A stretch of DNA of 64,000 bases from Saposhnikovia divaricata (taxonomy: Eukaryota; Streptophyta; Magnoliopsida; Apiales; Apiaceae), in assembly GCA_036435485.1 (NCBI GenBank), contig CM071598.1:144440148-144504147 (forward strand). The letters are read 5' to 3'. The translations under genes and the position numbers were made by a program. The notes beneath the pieces are model-generated. The model was given only the letters and a program-made list of their open reading frames with translations. It made no database searches and was not told the origin of the DNA. Below are positions 32,509 to 43,629 of the stretch, piece after piece (the stretch's first letter is position 1; each line of letters starts with the position of its first letter).

Positions 32509-35500
32509 ATGGCAACTCAAAGAAGACTACCCAAATCAGTAGCTTTCAATTTTGGTGACTTTGATTTTATGATGAACAATCATGTTGCAGCTATCACCAA
32601 CAAGGAAGGTGTGTCAACCGATTTTCACCCGATAATGGACTTTATGGCGAAAGGACCATTAAGCTATGCCTTGACAGCATCTCCACAAATTAATCAAGTA
32701 GCTGTCTCACAAGCTTGGGAGAATGCTGAGGTAATTGATTCTACTCAGAGTCAATCAGGTAAGATTGTTCTATACTTAGGACAAGACTCATTTGATATTA
32801 CCGAATCTGTTGTTAATTCAGTACTTCGCTTACCTGTTAGTACAAATTTTGAGAATGTACCATCTGATGATGATGTGAGAACTATGTTATCTAAATTAGG
32901 TTATGATGGACCTCTAGATAACATGAGCCAGTTAAATAGATCTTTTCTTAGGAAAGAATGGTCTTTCTTCTTTGATCAAATTGCTAAATGTTTTACTGGT
33001 AAATGTAGTTATTTTCAACAAATTACTGCTGTTACATCACATATTGCATATGCCTTGCTTTATAACAGAGTAATTAATTTTGGTCACATTATCTTAAGTC
33101 AGATGTGTATTAAACTTGGGTCAAGAGATCATGACAGGAATATGGTTTATTATCACAGATTCATGCAACTGTTTATTAACCATTTCATTCCTGATGTTGA
33201 AGCTAGATTTGGTAGAGAATATTGTGTTTCTTCTTATGTACAGCAAAAGAGAATTTTCTCTGACATTACAAAGAAGGATAGTGAAAAGAATCTAGATGAA
33301 ATACATGCATTACACTATCCAAATCATGTTCAGGTACTTCTAAGAACTCATCTTCCTACTATCTATAATTCTTCTTTCTTTGGTAGTGAAATGACTCAGG
33401 AATCTCAATTGGAGGAAAACCCCCCTGTGTCTACCCAAGTAGCCAAAAACATTACAGTCTCTGAAACAATTCTAGAACCAAATTTTGATCCACAGCCTAT
33501 TGTTTCAAAGAAGCCAACCTCTGGTGTTTCTCAAAAGACATCAGTTGTAAGGAAGAGAAGATTTGTTATTTCAAGTAGTAGTTATAGTGAAGATGATGAT
33601 AATATATCTCTTGCTGAGAGAGCAGAATTGAAGGCTGCAATTCAACTTTCTAAGCTAGGACAAAGAGATGGAACACCTAGTCACAGCCAGGCTGTAGTCT
33701 CCCAAAAGGCTGTAGTTCTTAAAAAGGGAAAAAGTCACTGGATACTGTCTCTCAAAAGACTGTGTCTATTGAAAAAAGATCTCATCCCAAGATCACTTCT
33801 GTGTCTACACCTCTTGAGTCTTCTCAAGACAAATCTGTTGCTCACTATACTAGGAGAACAAGGAGAAAGATTCATTTGTCACCTACACACACAGTGTCAA
33901 GTCCAACTAACATTATGCAGGTCTCTACAAATAATGCTATATCCATGTCAGTATCTGGCAAGAGAGATCTGGATCTTGATTCTTCATGGGAAACTACATT
34001 GACATACAGACTGGCTACGGAACTTATTTCTCTGAAAGTGAAGCTTTCCAGGCCTGTTCTAGATTTTCTGAATGAAAGAGTTCCCAAACTTTCATTTCCT
34101 GAAGAATATGGACTGTTACATCAAAGACTTGATTTAATGAAGACATACTTCTATGTATCAGTCAGAAAGGAATTACACAAGAAATTTGGACTTCTTAAGC
34201 ATGTTGCACTTCAATCACTTCATGCATATCTATTTGACAAAGATGTCATTGTTGAAGATGCTTCAGCTCAAGGTGAACAAGAGGAGGTAGTTGATAAAGG
34301 AAAGCAGTCAACAGAAGATACTATTGCACCAGTGGTGAATAGTGGAATAGATCAGATCACAGTCACTGCAACACAAGAACCATCTAGTCAGAGGTTGGAT
34401 GACTCAGGAACTGTGATGGTTGATGCTGAAAGGTCTTCTGTGATGACTGAAATTGCAAATGAGAGACCCTATGATATGGGAGGAATGACTTTGATTGATT
34501 TTCCTAAAGATCAAACCAATATTGTTCTTTCAGAGTCTATCCACCTTGAGGGTGTGTCTCAGCAACCAACACTTAAAGATGGTGACATGCTAGCTATGGT
34601 GTCTAATGAAGTATTACTGAAGACATCAGAGTCTAGTGTAAAACCTGAAAGTGGTATACTGGAGCCTGTAGTTTCTGAAAAGAAAGTAGATGTTTGTAAG
34701 GGTTCAGAGACTATAGCAGCTCACTCCTTGGAGAAAACCTCAAGCCCCATGCCATATGAGGAACCCTCTCTCCATGTGAGTTCAGGTATAAAAACTTCTT
34801 CTAACCCCTATTTTTCTGTAGGTCATGAGAGCACTTATCCAAATTTGAGTGATACACTTGAAAAGATGGATATAGATCCACACACAGAGAGGCTGGCTCC
34901 TGACCAGGCAAAAGGAGAGGTAGAAAGAGTGTTGACTTTAGATAGTCAAAGTGAGAATGAGGGTATGGATGATCAACTCCATAGTGAGGGAGAGAAAATT
35001 AGGAAACCCCCATCGTTTGATTTCTGGGATCAGGTTTTTCCTGAATCTTGGTCTGAAAATCTTGGTATGGATGCTTGTACTTATTCTTTATCAAGATGTA
35101 TGAGAAGCATGACTTAGCACATCACAATGCAAAGCCAGAAGTTAAAGCTCAAAAACAGAAAGAAAGGCTTGCAGGAATCATTAACAGAAGAGTTGAAAGG
35201 CTAAGACAAACTTCTACTCAACCAGTACCAGAAGATATTCCTAATGATCCTAGTATTCCTTTGTTTGTACTTCCAATATCAGCTAGATTTGAGACATCAA
35301 CAATATCTGATCAATCTAAGGAGGAGTCAAGATTTGTAGATGTTAGTACGCAGAATACTGGTGAAGGACAGGATGATCATACTTCAGTTCCAGATCAGAA
35401 GGATGAAGATGTTTGTACTTCTACTCAAGTATTATTACTTGAATATCATTCTAAACATGCAACTTCTTCTACAAGACTTGAAGATAAGGTTCTTTCTGCA

Positions 35501-35731
35501 TCTGAATCTGAAGATACAACAAGCACTTCCAATATTGAAGTCAATTCTGAAATTTTACGAAACATTCAGAAATCTCAAAGTGATATTCAATCGACACTTC
35601 AAATTCTTGAAGAAAACCAAGTCACTATTATGGACAATCAAGCAGTTCTGATGAATCTCATTTGTTCTGTTACTGAATCTCTTGGAATTAATGTTGCTGA
35701 TGTCAAAAAGGGGGAGATAAAGACAACTTAG
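32509..35731 (+). pseudogene. Sirevirus env-like 3' ORF, two frameshifts
   Basis: Starts at ATG 32509 (AAAATGGCAACT; an upstream in-frame ATG at 32413 gives a less likely 32-residue extension). The frame changes near 33735 and again near 35090. Read through, the product would be about 1,070 residues. Part one (MATQRRLPKSVAF to about residue 300) is globular and mixed. The middle is Ser/Thr/acid-rich (SSSSYSEDDDN) with an RRTRRK basic patch. A second folded part follows (around 33960-34250: RLATELISLKVKLSRPVLDF, FLNERVPKLSFPEEYGL), then a long acidic linker, and the end is a coiled coil (EILRNIQKSQSDIQSTLQIL). No clear signal peptide or membrane span was seen, so the name env-like refers only to position. 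Function unknown. Confidence 0.75.
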
Positions 35732-36011
35732 ACAAAACAACAACAACAGACTGGGGGAGAGAAACAGACTGGGAACAGAACCAAGGGTGACAGAGTTGGT
35801 AAATTTCATCATGGAAGTGGTAAAGGAAAAGAAGCATCAAATAGTTGAATTCTTTCTTCTAAGTACTAGATACATGTCTACATCTGAAGAAGGAGGTACT
35901 TAACTTCATGATCTTAAATTCATAAATTCTATTCTGGTTGTATTGTTATATGTTTTGACATCTACAACTTAGATTTGTGCTTCAGATTCTAAAGCATAAA
36001 TAGGGGGAGAT
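35732..36011 (+). other. 3' untranslated region and polypurine tracts of element S
   Basis: The final polypurine tract, ATAGGGGGAGAT (36000-36011), abuts the 3' LTR. Two near copies occur upstream, AAGGGGGAGATA (35708, overlapping the ORF end) and CTGGGGGAGAGA (35751). Multiple tracts of this kind are a known trait of Sireviruses. Confidence 0.75.
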
Positions 36012-36760
36012 TGTTAGGAATAATTCATAAGTTGTGATGTTGAGAATAGAATTTTGCTAATACTTCTTGTATATCCTGATATTATAAAGGATTTAGTACT
36101 TTGTATAGGATATATGTGTTAGACAGTAATCTGTAGAGTTTAGTCAGGAACAGTGTGTCAGAGACTACATTTCAGGAACTAAGAGCAGATCCTGATACAG
36201 CAAGTCAGATCCTGATCAAATACTGATGGGATGATCAGATCCTGATGCAATGGGAAATCCTGATATCAGTCGTGTTACTGATGATGTCATTATGGATGCT
36301 ACAGAAACTGGAAAGTGCTATAAAACAGGATCGTTGTTTCGAAAAACAAGCAAGATGATATCGTGAAGGAAACAAATTCTCTATTGATGGAAACTATCAA
36401 CTGGACGGCAGAACATTGTCATAGATAGATTATAATTCTGTTATTAGTTGATAGGTAGCATTATAAATACTCTCTATATTATTGTAAAAAGAGCGGAATT
36501 GAGAAATATAGAGTGCATATCGTGTGAAGCTCTGTATAAGGTTTGTATTCGAGAGTTCGAAACAAACAGAGAGAGAGAGATTTATATTGTCAACAGCTGC
36601 TAAAGGTATTGTACACCTTTGGTAGAGTTTGTATTTGATTTATTTTAATACAAACAAAGTTTGGTTCATTCGTTATTCTTGTTCATCTAATCAAGCAAAA
36701 ATCAGACGCGATAATATAACTTGTATTCAACCCCCCTTCTACAAGTTATTCGAGTTAACA
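36012..36760 (+). repeat. 3' LTR of element S
   Basis: TGTTAGGAATAATTC ... GAGTTAACA, 749 bases. Most differences from the 5' LTR are transitions. Followed by TSD GCTGC. Confidence 0.95.
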
Positions 36761-36765
36761 GCTGC

Positions 36766-37183
36766 ATATAGGACAGTCAGGTTACCAGAAAGATTAATTT
36801 TCACCTATAATGGAGGAAATGGCAGAACCTGGCCCCTACATCAAGTGTTTTATGAAAGCTACAACAAATTATGGAGGATATGGTCTCTAATGAAGAGAAC
36901 TGGTGGATTCACTCCAGAGGCAAAGACCATAATCTTCAATAAGATCAATGAATTGAGAAAAAGCTGGACTTTAGAGGAGGGTTTGCCTAAGAAACTGAAC
37001 ATTCCATATGAACCTGGTATGAAGGTTCATTTCTATCCATTCTGGATACTGGAATTCAGAGATGAACACAATTGTAGAAAAATTTTCAGAATAGAAGATC
37101 AATTGGAAAAGGCTAGCAATGAGTACTTGCAATACTTAATGTCTATGCTGGATCCAAGTCACAAAGAAGAAGATCATCTATAA
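36766..37183 (+). pseudogene. Copia element O, env-like ORF, right part
   Basis: The frame of 19108-19990 resumes here without a shift after removal of element S and one copy of its TSD, with motifs TVRLPERLIFTYNGGNGRTW, FTPEAKTIIFNKINELRKSW and GMKVHFYPFWILEF, and ends at a TAA after DPSHKEEDHL. This part is globular and aromatic-rich, unlike the charged left part. The two halves together support one env-like ORF of a second Sirevirus-like family. Confidence 0.65.
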
Positions 37184-37453
37184 CTCTCTAGAGGAGCAGC
37201 TTGAGGCAAAAAAAGGAAAATCCATGGTATGAGGAGTGCAAGGGGCAGAAAGCAATGATATGCTCATTCTAGAAGAGCATCCCTTGTAAAAGTATGATTC
37301 TTTAACTTGACTCGGTTCATTTTCTACAATTTTAGAAGCTTATTACAATGCATATGTTTTTGCTTAAACTTTGTAATCATACTAAGGTGTTTTGTTATCA
37401 TCAAGGCTCTTAATTTATGGCTGTTATTCTACCAGTCATAAATTGGGGGAGAT
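37184..37453 (+). other. 3' untranslated region and polypurine tract of element O
   Basis: Non-coding, ending in ATTGGGGGAGAT directly before the LTR start TGTTAGG at 37454. Same layout as in element S. Confidence 0.75.
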
Positions 37454-38448
37454 TGTTAGGAATTATGTTGTCCTTGATGATAAGCACACAAAAACACCTT
37501 GAAAAACATATTTGTGTAAGTTAAGTTTGTAACTTATCAACGGATATCCAGTCTATAAATATCCGTTGATGAGGCAGTTTATCGATTGATAAGTCTGTAA
37601 CATACTGCTTTAAGTCTCGTCAGATAAGTTGTTTGTTACTGTCATAGTTGCTAGAATTCCTAAGTCATGTTGAATATCAATGGATATGCAGAATAGGGTA
37701 GCTAATTGTATATAAGCTGTGCTATGTATTCTATATAACTGAAGTGATGTTTCAACCGATGAAGCTTCTACGTCAATGGATATGACACTCAAGCAAACAA
37801 CATTCAACCTATCGATCGATGTCTGCTTTAACAGATAAAATGCTAAAACCAATAATGTCGTGATATTAGGGGTTGATAGTGACTTGACATGCCTGACAGC
37901 TCACATGGGTTGATAGACTGAAAAAGGGTATGGAAGCCAGTATTGGAAATGAAGATGAAAAAGAAACATTTCTTATTCTCACAAGCAATTTAGCTGGTAA
38001 ATCTTGTGAAGATCTGTCCAAGACAATCCAGACAAAATTGTATCACATGGAGATGAGGAGTGGCAGCAAACCTGTAAATACTTTGACTTTGTAATATTCG
38101 CATTATTTGTAGGGTTTGTAAACTTGGAATATATATATCTTCAAGTGTATCAAGACTAAGTAAGAAGAAAACACTGAGCTAAAATGCATAGTGCATTAGG
38201 TTTTCTTGTAAACACTAAGTCTTGTACTTGCCGCTGCGTAAATTTTACACAGGTTATTTTCTTCAATACAACCCACAGTTGGACTCGACAAATCCACCTG
38301 AAATTTTTAAAGAGTGTGTTTATGTTTTTTATTTCAGTTCGATAGTTTTATCTGTTCATATCAAATCCATCTGTTGTCATGTTAATTGGAAAGAATTTTC
38401 ATCAAGATTGTATTCAACCCCCCTTCTACAATCTTTTGGTGTCTAACT
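37454..38448 (+). repeat. 3' LTR of Copia element O
   Basis: Starts TGTTAGGAATTATG and ends near TCTAACT (TAACA expected; last base changed). It carries CAACGGATATC and its inverse GATATCCGTTG-like copies (37540-37570) and further CAATGGATATG variants. About 995 bases. The 5' LTR and gag-pol of O are not in the window. On its right it adjoins the coding sequence of element X. Confidence 0.75.
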
Positions 38449-38868
38449 GGGAAATAACATAGTACATCATGAGTGATGGGATTTCGGTGCAAATGGTGCC
38501 TAACTGCATCCTCGAGCATCCTGATACGTCCCCTCTAGTCAATCGTAGTCCGATCCACACGAAGCTGCGCCTCCACTTTCATCTTCTCGATTAGTTCCTT
38601 AAGCTCTATGTTCTGTCCCGCTAGACTCTCGCACTCACGAACCACATCCTCAAAAGGTGCGCTCAGGTACGGGCTCGGGAACCATGTACGATCCTACGGA
38701 AGACTCACCGTGCTCAGTGACAGATTGGGTCACGACTGGTACTGGTACAGGAACAGGCACAGACTTAGTATGGGGTACAGAGGTGTCGGTACGGACAAGT
38801 GGACTCTCGACCTCGGTCTCAGACATCACCTCCGTGTCGGACTCAACCTCAGCATCGACATCAGACAT
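38449..38868 (-). pseudogene. pre-gag ORF of Gypsy element X, downstream part
   Basis: The minus-strand frame continues from 47347-47270 after removal of solo LTR Y and one TSD copy. It is acidic (DVDAEVESDTEVMSETEVES), then has a valine-proline run (VPVPVPVPVV), a stop at about 38650, and in a shifted frame a coiled coil (RECESLAGQNIELKELIEKM). It ends where Copia LTR O begins. The acidic-linker-coil plan is that of the pre-gag ORF of element B. Function unknown. Confidence 0.55.
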
Positions 38869-41019
38869 AATGTGATGCCCCTAAATCCGGGGTCAGGATT
38901 TGGTGCCACAACCAATACAGTTAAGTATAACTTAATTATACAGACCACCCCTCAACAAGGATCGATCTCAGGTTATAGTACAAGAATCTAAATTACAACA
39001 ACTATTATAACTACTATACCTTCTTATCCGAAGCGCAGTTCAGTACTGTATGTGTCCTTGCTGACTCTGAAATCTATTCTTGGATAGAACGCCTTGCCAC
39101 ACTCGTTCGAAATATAAGATGTAGGTAGACCATTCTTAAACCTAGCTGAAAGGTTAGATGAATAAAATAAGAGTGAGCCAAAAATGATCAGCAAGTGTAT
39201 AGTAAAGCAACAACTTCTGAATAAACTGTTATTAAACAGGATCAATGATAAACTTATCTCAGAAGAGTAAATCAATTTCATTTCACATCATTTATAAATA
39301 AAGCATTTTTAAAAATTGATTAGAGGTTTTTACTCACAACAGACAATACGGGTGATCAGCCACGTAAAGTCCCCATAACGGACATAAGGTCCCTCTAGAC
39401 ATTAAGGTAATCTTGGGTTCCCAAGAGGCACACATTGGCCAAAAAAGGTGCTGGACTGGTCCCACCAGAACTACAACACAAATATTGTAATAGCCCCAGA
39501 TCCGGGATCGGGGATCCGGTCATTATGGTCTCAATTTCATCAATAATACTTGAACTTGAATCAAAAAAAATAAACAGCATGCTATGACCCCGCAATAATA
39601 TCACACCACACAACCAGTTATAGTCCCAGAGATGAAATTGAAATAATTCTCTAATCATAGGATCCAGAAGTTATAAGTTATTACAAACCCAAAATGATTA
39701 CCGAATAAGTTTAATAGTTTCTTGCCGTTGATTAACATAAGTCATACATATAAGTAAGTCTGATAAATAAAAGCTACCCGTCTAGCTGACTGGCTGCTCC
39801 TACCTCAGCAATGGCGACTATGACATTAGCGGGTAACCTTCTGGCGGCTGTCACCTGCCTACGTTGGGTGCGCCTTGTATGGGCCATCAGATCTAGCTGT
39901 TTTTGTGATATAATAAATAAATCAAGGGTGAGCAATAGCCCACAAAAAATAATATATAACTGAATAATAATATATATAACAGTTTTAAAAGAATATCTTT
40001 GAAACCATATGCCATGCATTGACGAACATAGTGCCAGTATAACGTAAAAGATGAAGTTACAAGGTAACTCAAAATATATTTTCCGTAGAAATATCTGTTA
40101 AGCAAAAATATGAACAAGATATCAACATATGTCATAAAGAGGAAATTGCAAGGTAATTATTGCATTGGCAGTTTTTTTTAACACTTTTCGAATCCTGCCA
40201 ACACTTATCGATCACCCAGCCGTCGTTTTCCAACCGGGGTGCTCGATAATGTTGCAAAACATATCCAAATTGGATGATGAACTAATACTGGGGTATTCAC
40301 CGCGCCCGCTATTCCAATCCTTACGATGATCAGTCGCAGATTGTACAGCTCAAATTAGTTTCACTACCGGTAGAAGGAAGAACTGACGGATTTACTTGTC
40401 TACCGCCCTTTTAGATCTCCCTAACCAACGGTTGGGCCTTTGGGGTGGACCGGCACTACTCGGCCTCTTACACGACTCCTAGTTCGAATAGAATCCATGA
40501 CTCTGAAACGTAAAGCTCATCCTCCTTTCCTCAAGTATAATACTTGTCGATAAGACTCCACAAAGTAGTCATATCTAATTGGAAAGGAAAATTCACCAAT
40601 ATTTTCCAAGCTGTTGCTTGTTAATGGATATCGACTTGTTCCATCAATCTTACCCCTCAAACAATGAGGAAGTAAAAAAAGATTCAATTTGATGAATAAC
40701 AACCAAGTTGCGAATGAAAAGAATAGTTTCAAAGATTTATGACGGGGCAGTCAACCAAAATAAATAACAGCTCTCAAGTAAGGTTCCCTTATAATTTGAA
40801 AGTTTTTGACGAGCATTTAAATCTTCCTGTAAGATAGGTTTAAATGGAAAATAGGGTTCTGGGAACCTTTCCTTGATAAAATAATTATAATAAGGCTCAA
40901 AAATATTTTACATAATATTTGAAGATCAAAGATGATTTTTTGAATAAAATAATTTATTTTGAAAAGCAATTTAAAAGTATTAAATAAATATTCCAATAAT
41001 ATTTATTAACTCATAAATA

Positions 41020-41340
41020 TTTAAAGAATATTTATTGATCAAAATATTGGTCATAAATAACCCTCGAATGAATATGTAACAATATTCACTAAATAAATAA
41101 TTTCTTAAATGAATACTCGAAATAATATTCAATAAATAATTCAAACCTTAAATGAATATTCGAAATAATATTCATTAAATAAATAAAGCTTAAATGAATA
41201 TTCAAAAATAATATTCATTTAATAAATAAAACTCAAATGAATATTCAAAATAACATTCATTAAATAAATAAATAAACTCAAATGAATATTCAAAATAATA
41301 TTCATTAAAGAAATAATGGAAAAACATTTATCTAATATTT
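41020..41340. repeat. AATATTCATT palindrome array in solo LTR D
   Basis: Seven or so AAATGAATATTC-AAATAATATTCATT units, spaced about 45 bases, with AAATAAATAA linkers. The most regular of the arrays in this window. Confidence 0.85.
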
Positions 41341-43575
41341 TCCTCAGAAAATAATCACAGTATATACAGAAATACCGACTCCCGATCTATTTTTGAAGAA
41401 TGAAGATCGTATGCCCTTCACTAAGGGTCTTAGCAATATCCGACTTATAACTAATATATCACATATCTAGCTTATAAGCCAATATCAAATCATAAAACCA
41501 GTATCACAATATAATTTGTAAGCAGGCATGCATGCTATGACATATGTATAACAGAAACCAAATCATATATATTATCACAACAATTGTTTCAAAATGTTTG
41601 AAAACTTGCCTGGTAATCTGGTAGGGATAGTTTGTCCTAGGTCAGTCCGGTGATCTATAAATAATCAAAATATTCGAGATTAGTAACTTAACGCTTTGAA
41701 AGGTTAAGTATATACTTTACTTAGGTTAAAACACGTTTTCAAGTTATCTCGTTATACACCCTCTAGTGTAACTCTTATTAACACCGTTGTAACCCGACAC
41801 TTGCTCATTATCCAGGCATGTCATTACACTTACACTTGGTAGGTTCTTAAGTCATTTAAGTTCTAAGGTTGGTCATTTACTAGGAAAGATTATACCTCGA
41901 GATTTATTGTTCGCTTTCTAAGTGGTTTTCCAAAGTTATAACCAAGTGCTTTTTTTAGTGGTTCCCTCGTACTTAACCTTGATTCGAACATTTTTATAAA
42001 ATTGAAAAACGATCCGTTTCGCATGAGGTCTTCTCTCGCACCTTCCTCATGATCTCTACTATTTAATTATCAAGATTCGCCACTAAATTATTCTTGTTAA
42101 GGAGGTTCAATTTCAGTTACGTACTTGCACTTACGGTTTCGAACCACTTTTACTAAATCGGCCATATCTCCTAAACCGTAAGTCCATTTGTTTCGATTCT
42201 TGCGCCAAAACGATCTATGACTCGAGATCTATAAGGGTAGATCATATACTCATCAAAACCAGGAAATTAAGGCTACTGTTTTGCATGAATTTTAAGGGTT
42301 AAGGAAATTTCGGCATTATGACGGCTATAACTCGGATATTTCCAAATTTCAAACCTACCAATAATCATGGTTTTCACTGCAAACTACATATGCATGTTAT
42401 TTAACTATGAACTAAGGTCAAACAATGCCTTTCCGTTCATCTCAACCATTTAATCATAAATCAAAGCCCAATCACATCTCAAAGATCTTATACATGCATA
42501 TAACCACATCATCATTCTAACTAACCCAAAATCATCAAGAACGTCAAAAGAAAAGCTAGGGTTCATGACGTTCATACCTTCCTTGAAGTTTGTAAAGACT
42601 TACTAAGCCTTGATTAGCTCTTGTATAACTTTAAATAAGCTTAGATCATCCGAAGAAATCAAGAAAATCAAAGTTAGTTCTTGAAAGTTACTACTCATCA
42701 TCATTTTGATGATTTTATTCACCACTCAAAACTTGGAATCTATGGCTCAAATTTATAGGATAACTATGATATGAAATGTAGTACTCACCTATTTGATCTT
42801 GGAATTGTTTGATGGTTGGAAGTGGATTTCTTCTCCTTGAATTAGCTAGGGCCGAATGTAAGAAAAATGGGAGAGATGGTGTATGCTTGGCTTGTCTCTT
42901 GCTTGGTTAGTGCTAAAGTGAATTATTGATGATAATATCTATCATAAAGTGACTTTAATAAAGTGCTTTGGTCATCCCATGCATCATCTCTTGCCATGTG
43001 TTGAGTTTTAGTGGTGTAGATGAAATCTTGTAACTAGTTTGGTTTAGTTGCTAATGATGCTAGTTCCTTTGGTACTAACTTGGTTACTTGACCTTATCCG
43101 CTTGCACATGCTTGCATCTTGGCTCTCTGCTTGTTTCTTTGTCCGGTTATTACTCAATTTCATTGATCATTCGGAGGAATATCTAAAGTATTTCTTGTTA
43201 GGGTTTTGCCGGAAACCTTCTTGATATTTATACTACCATTCTCAATCCTCCTTTATAATCCTCCAATTTAAATTCCTCAAATCTCTTTATTAAATCCTTA
43301 ATTCCTTTAGTGTCTAGGGAAATCTCGGAGAAAATAAAAGTGCTATTTTTCTGAATCTGATATCGTTTACATATACTTATTTTGCCTATAGATCATTAAT
43401 ATGAACTCAGAAATCCATTCGGAATACTTCTATATAGTGTCGTCTGATAATATTCCAATTTCCATCAAAAACACTATTCATTACTTATTCTTTCTTTATT
43501 TCCTATATTTAGAAAAATGTCCTCGTTCTCTTTCGAGCGTTCGCAATCTCTTTTATGGAATTAATTAACTTATAA

Positions 43576-43629
43576 CAGATATCGATTTGGATGACATGAG
43601 CTACCAGATATCGATTTGGATGACATGAG
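43576..43629. repeat. 29-base direct duplication in solo LTR D
   Basis: CAGATATCGATTTGGATGAC plus five more bases occurs twice with a 4-base CTAC spacer. Related LTRs have it once (e.g. near 52890), so it is a private duplication of this copy. Confidence 0.8.

Larger units (their letters stand above)
19991..36760 (+). mobile_element. Sirevirus-type Copia element S, full length
   Basis: Complete 16.8-kb element (about 12.2 kb without the nested solo LTR C). It has 749-bp LTRs TGTTAGG...TAACA, TSD GCTGC on both sides (19986-19990 and 36761-36765), a methionine-tRNA primer site, gag with three zinc knuckles, pol in Copia order (protease, integrase, reverse transcriptase, RNase H), an antisense ORF, a long env-like ORF and a polypurine tract. 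The two LTRs differ at roughly 17 of 749 positions by eye, so insertion is fairly recent. Pol and env-like frames are each broken, so this copy is not autonomous now. Confidence 0.95.

Noticed and set aside
38650..38875. A pair of overlapping 72-codon ORFs on both strands, the plus one rich in Gly-Thr
   Set aside because: The plus-strand frame is the shadow of the acidic minus-strand frame of element X, which continues in frame across solo LTR Y.
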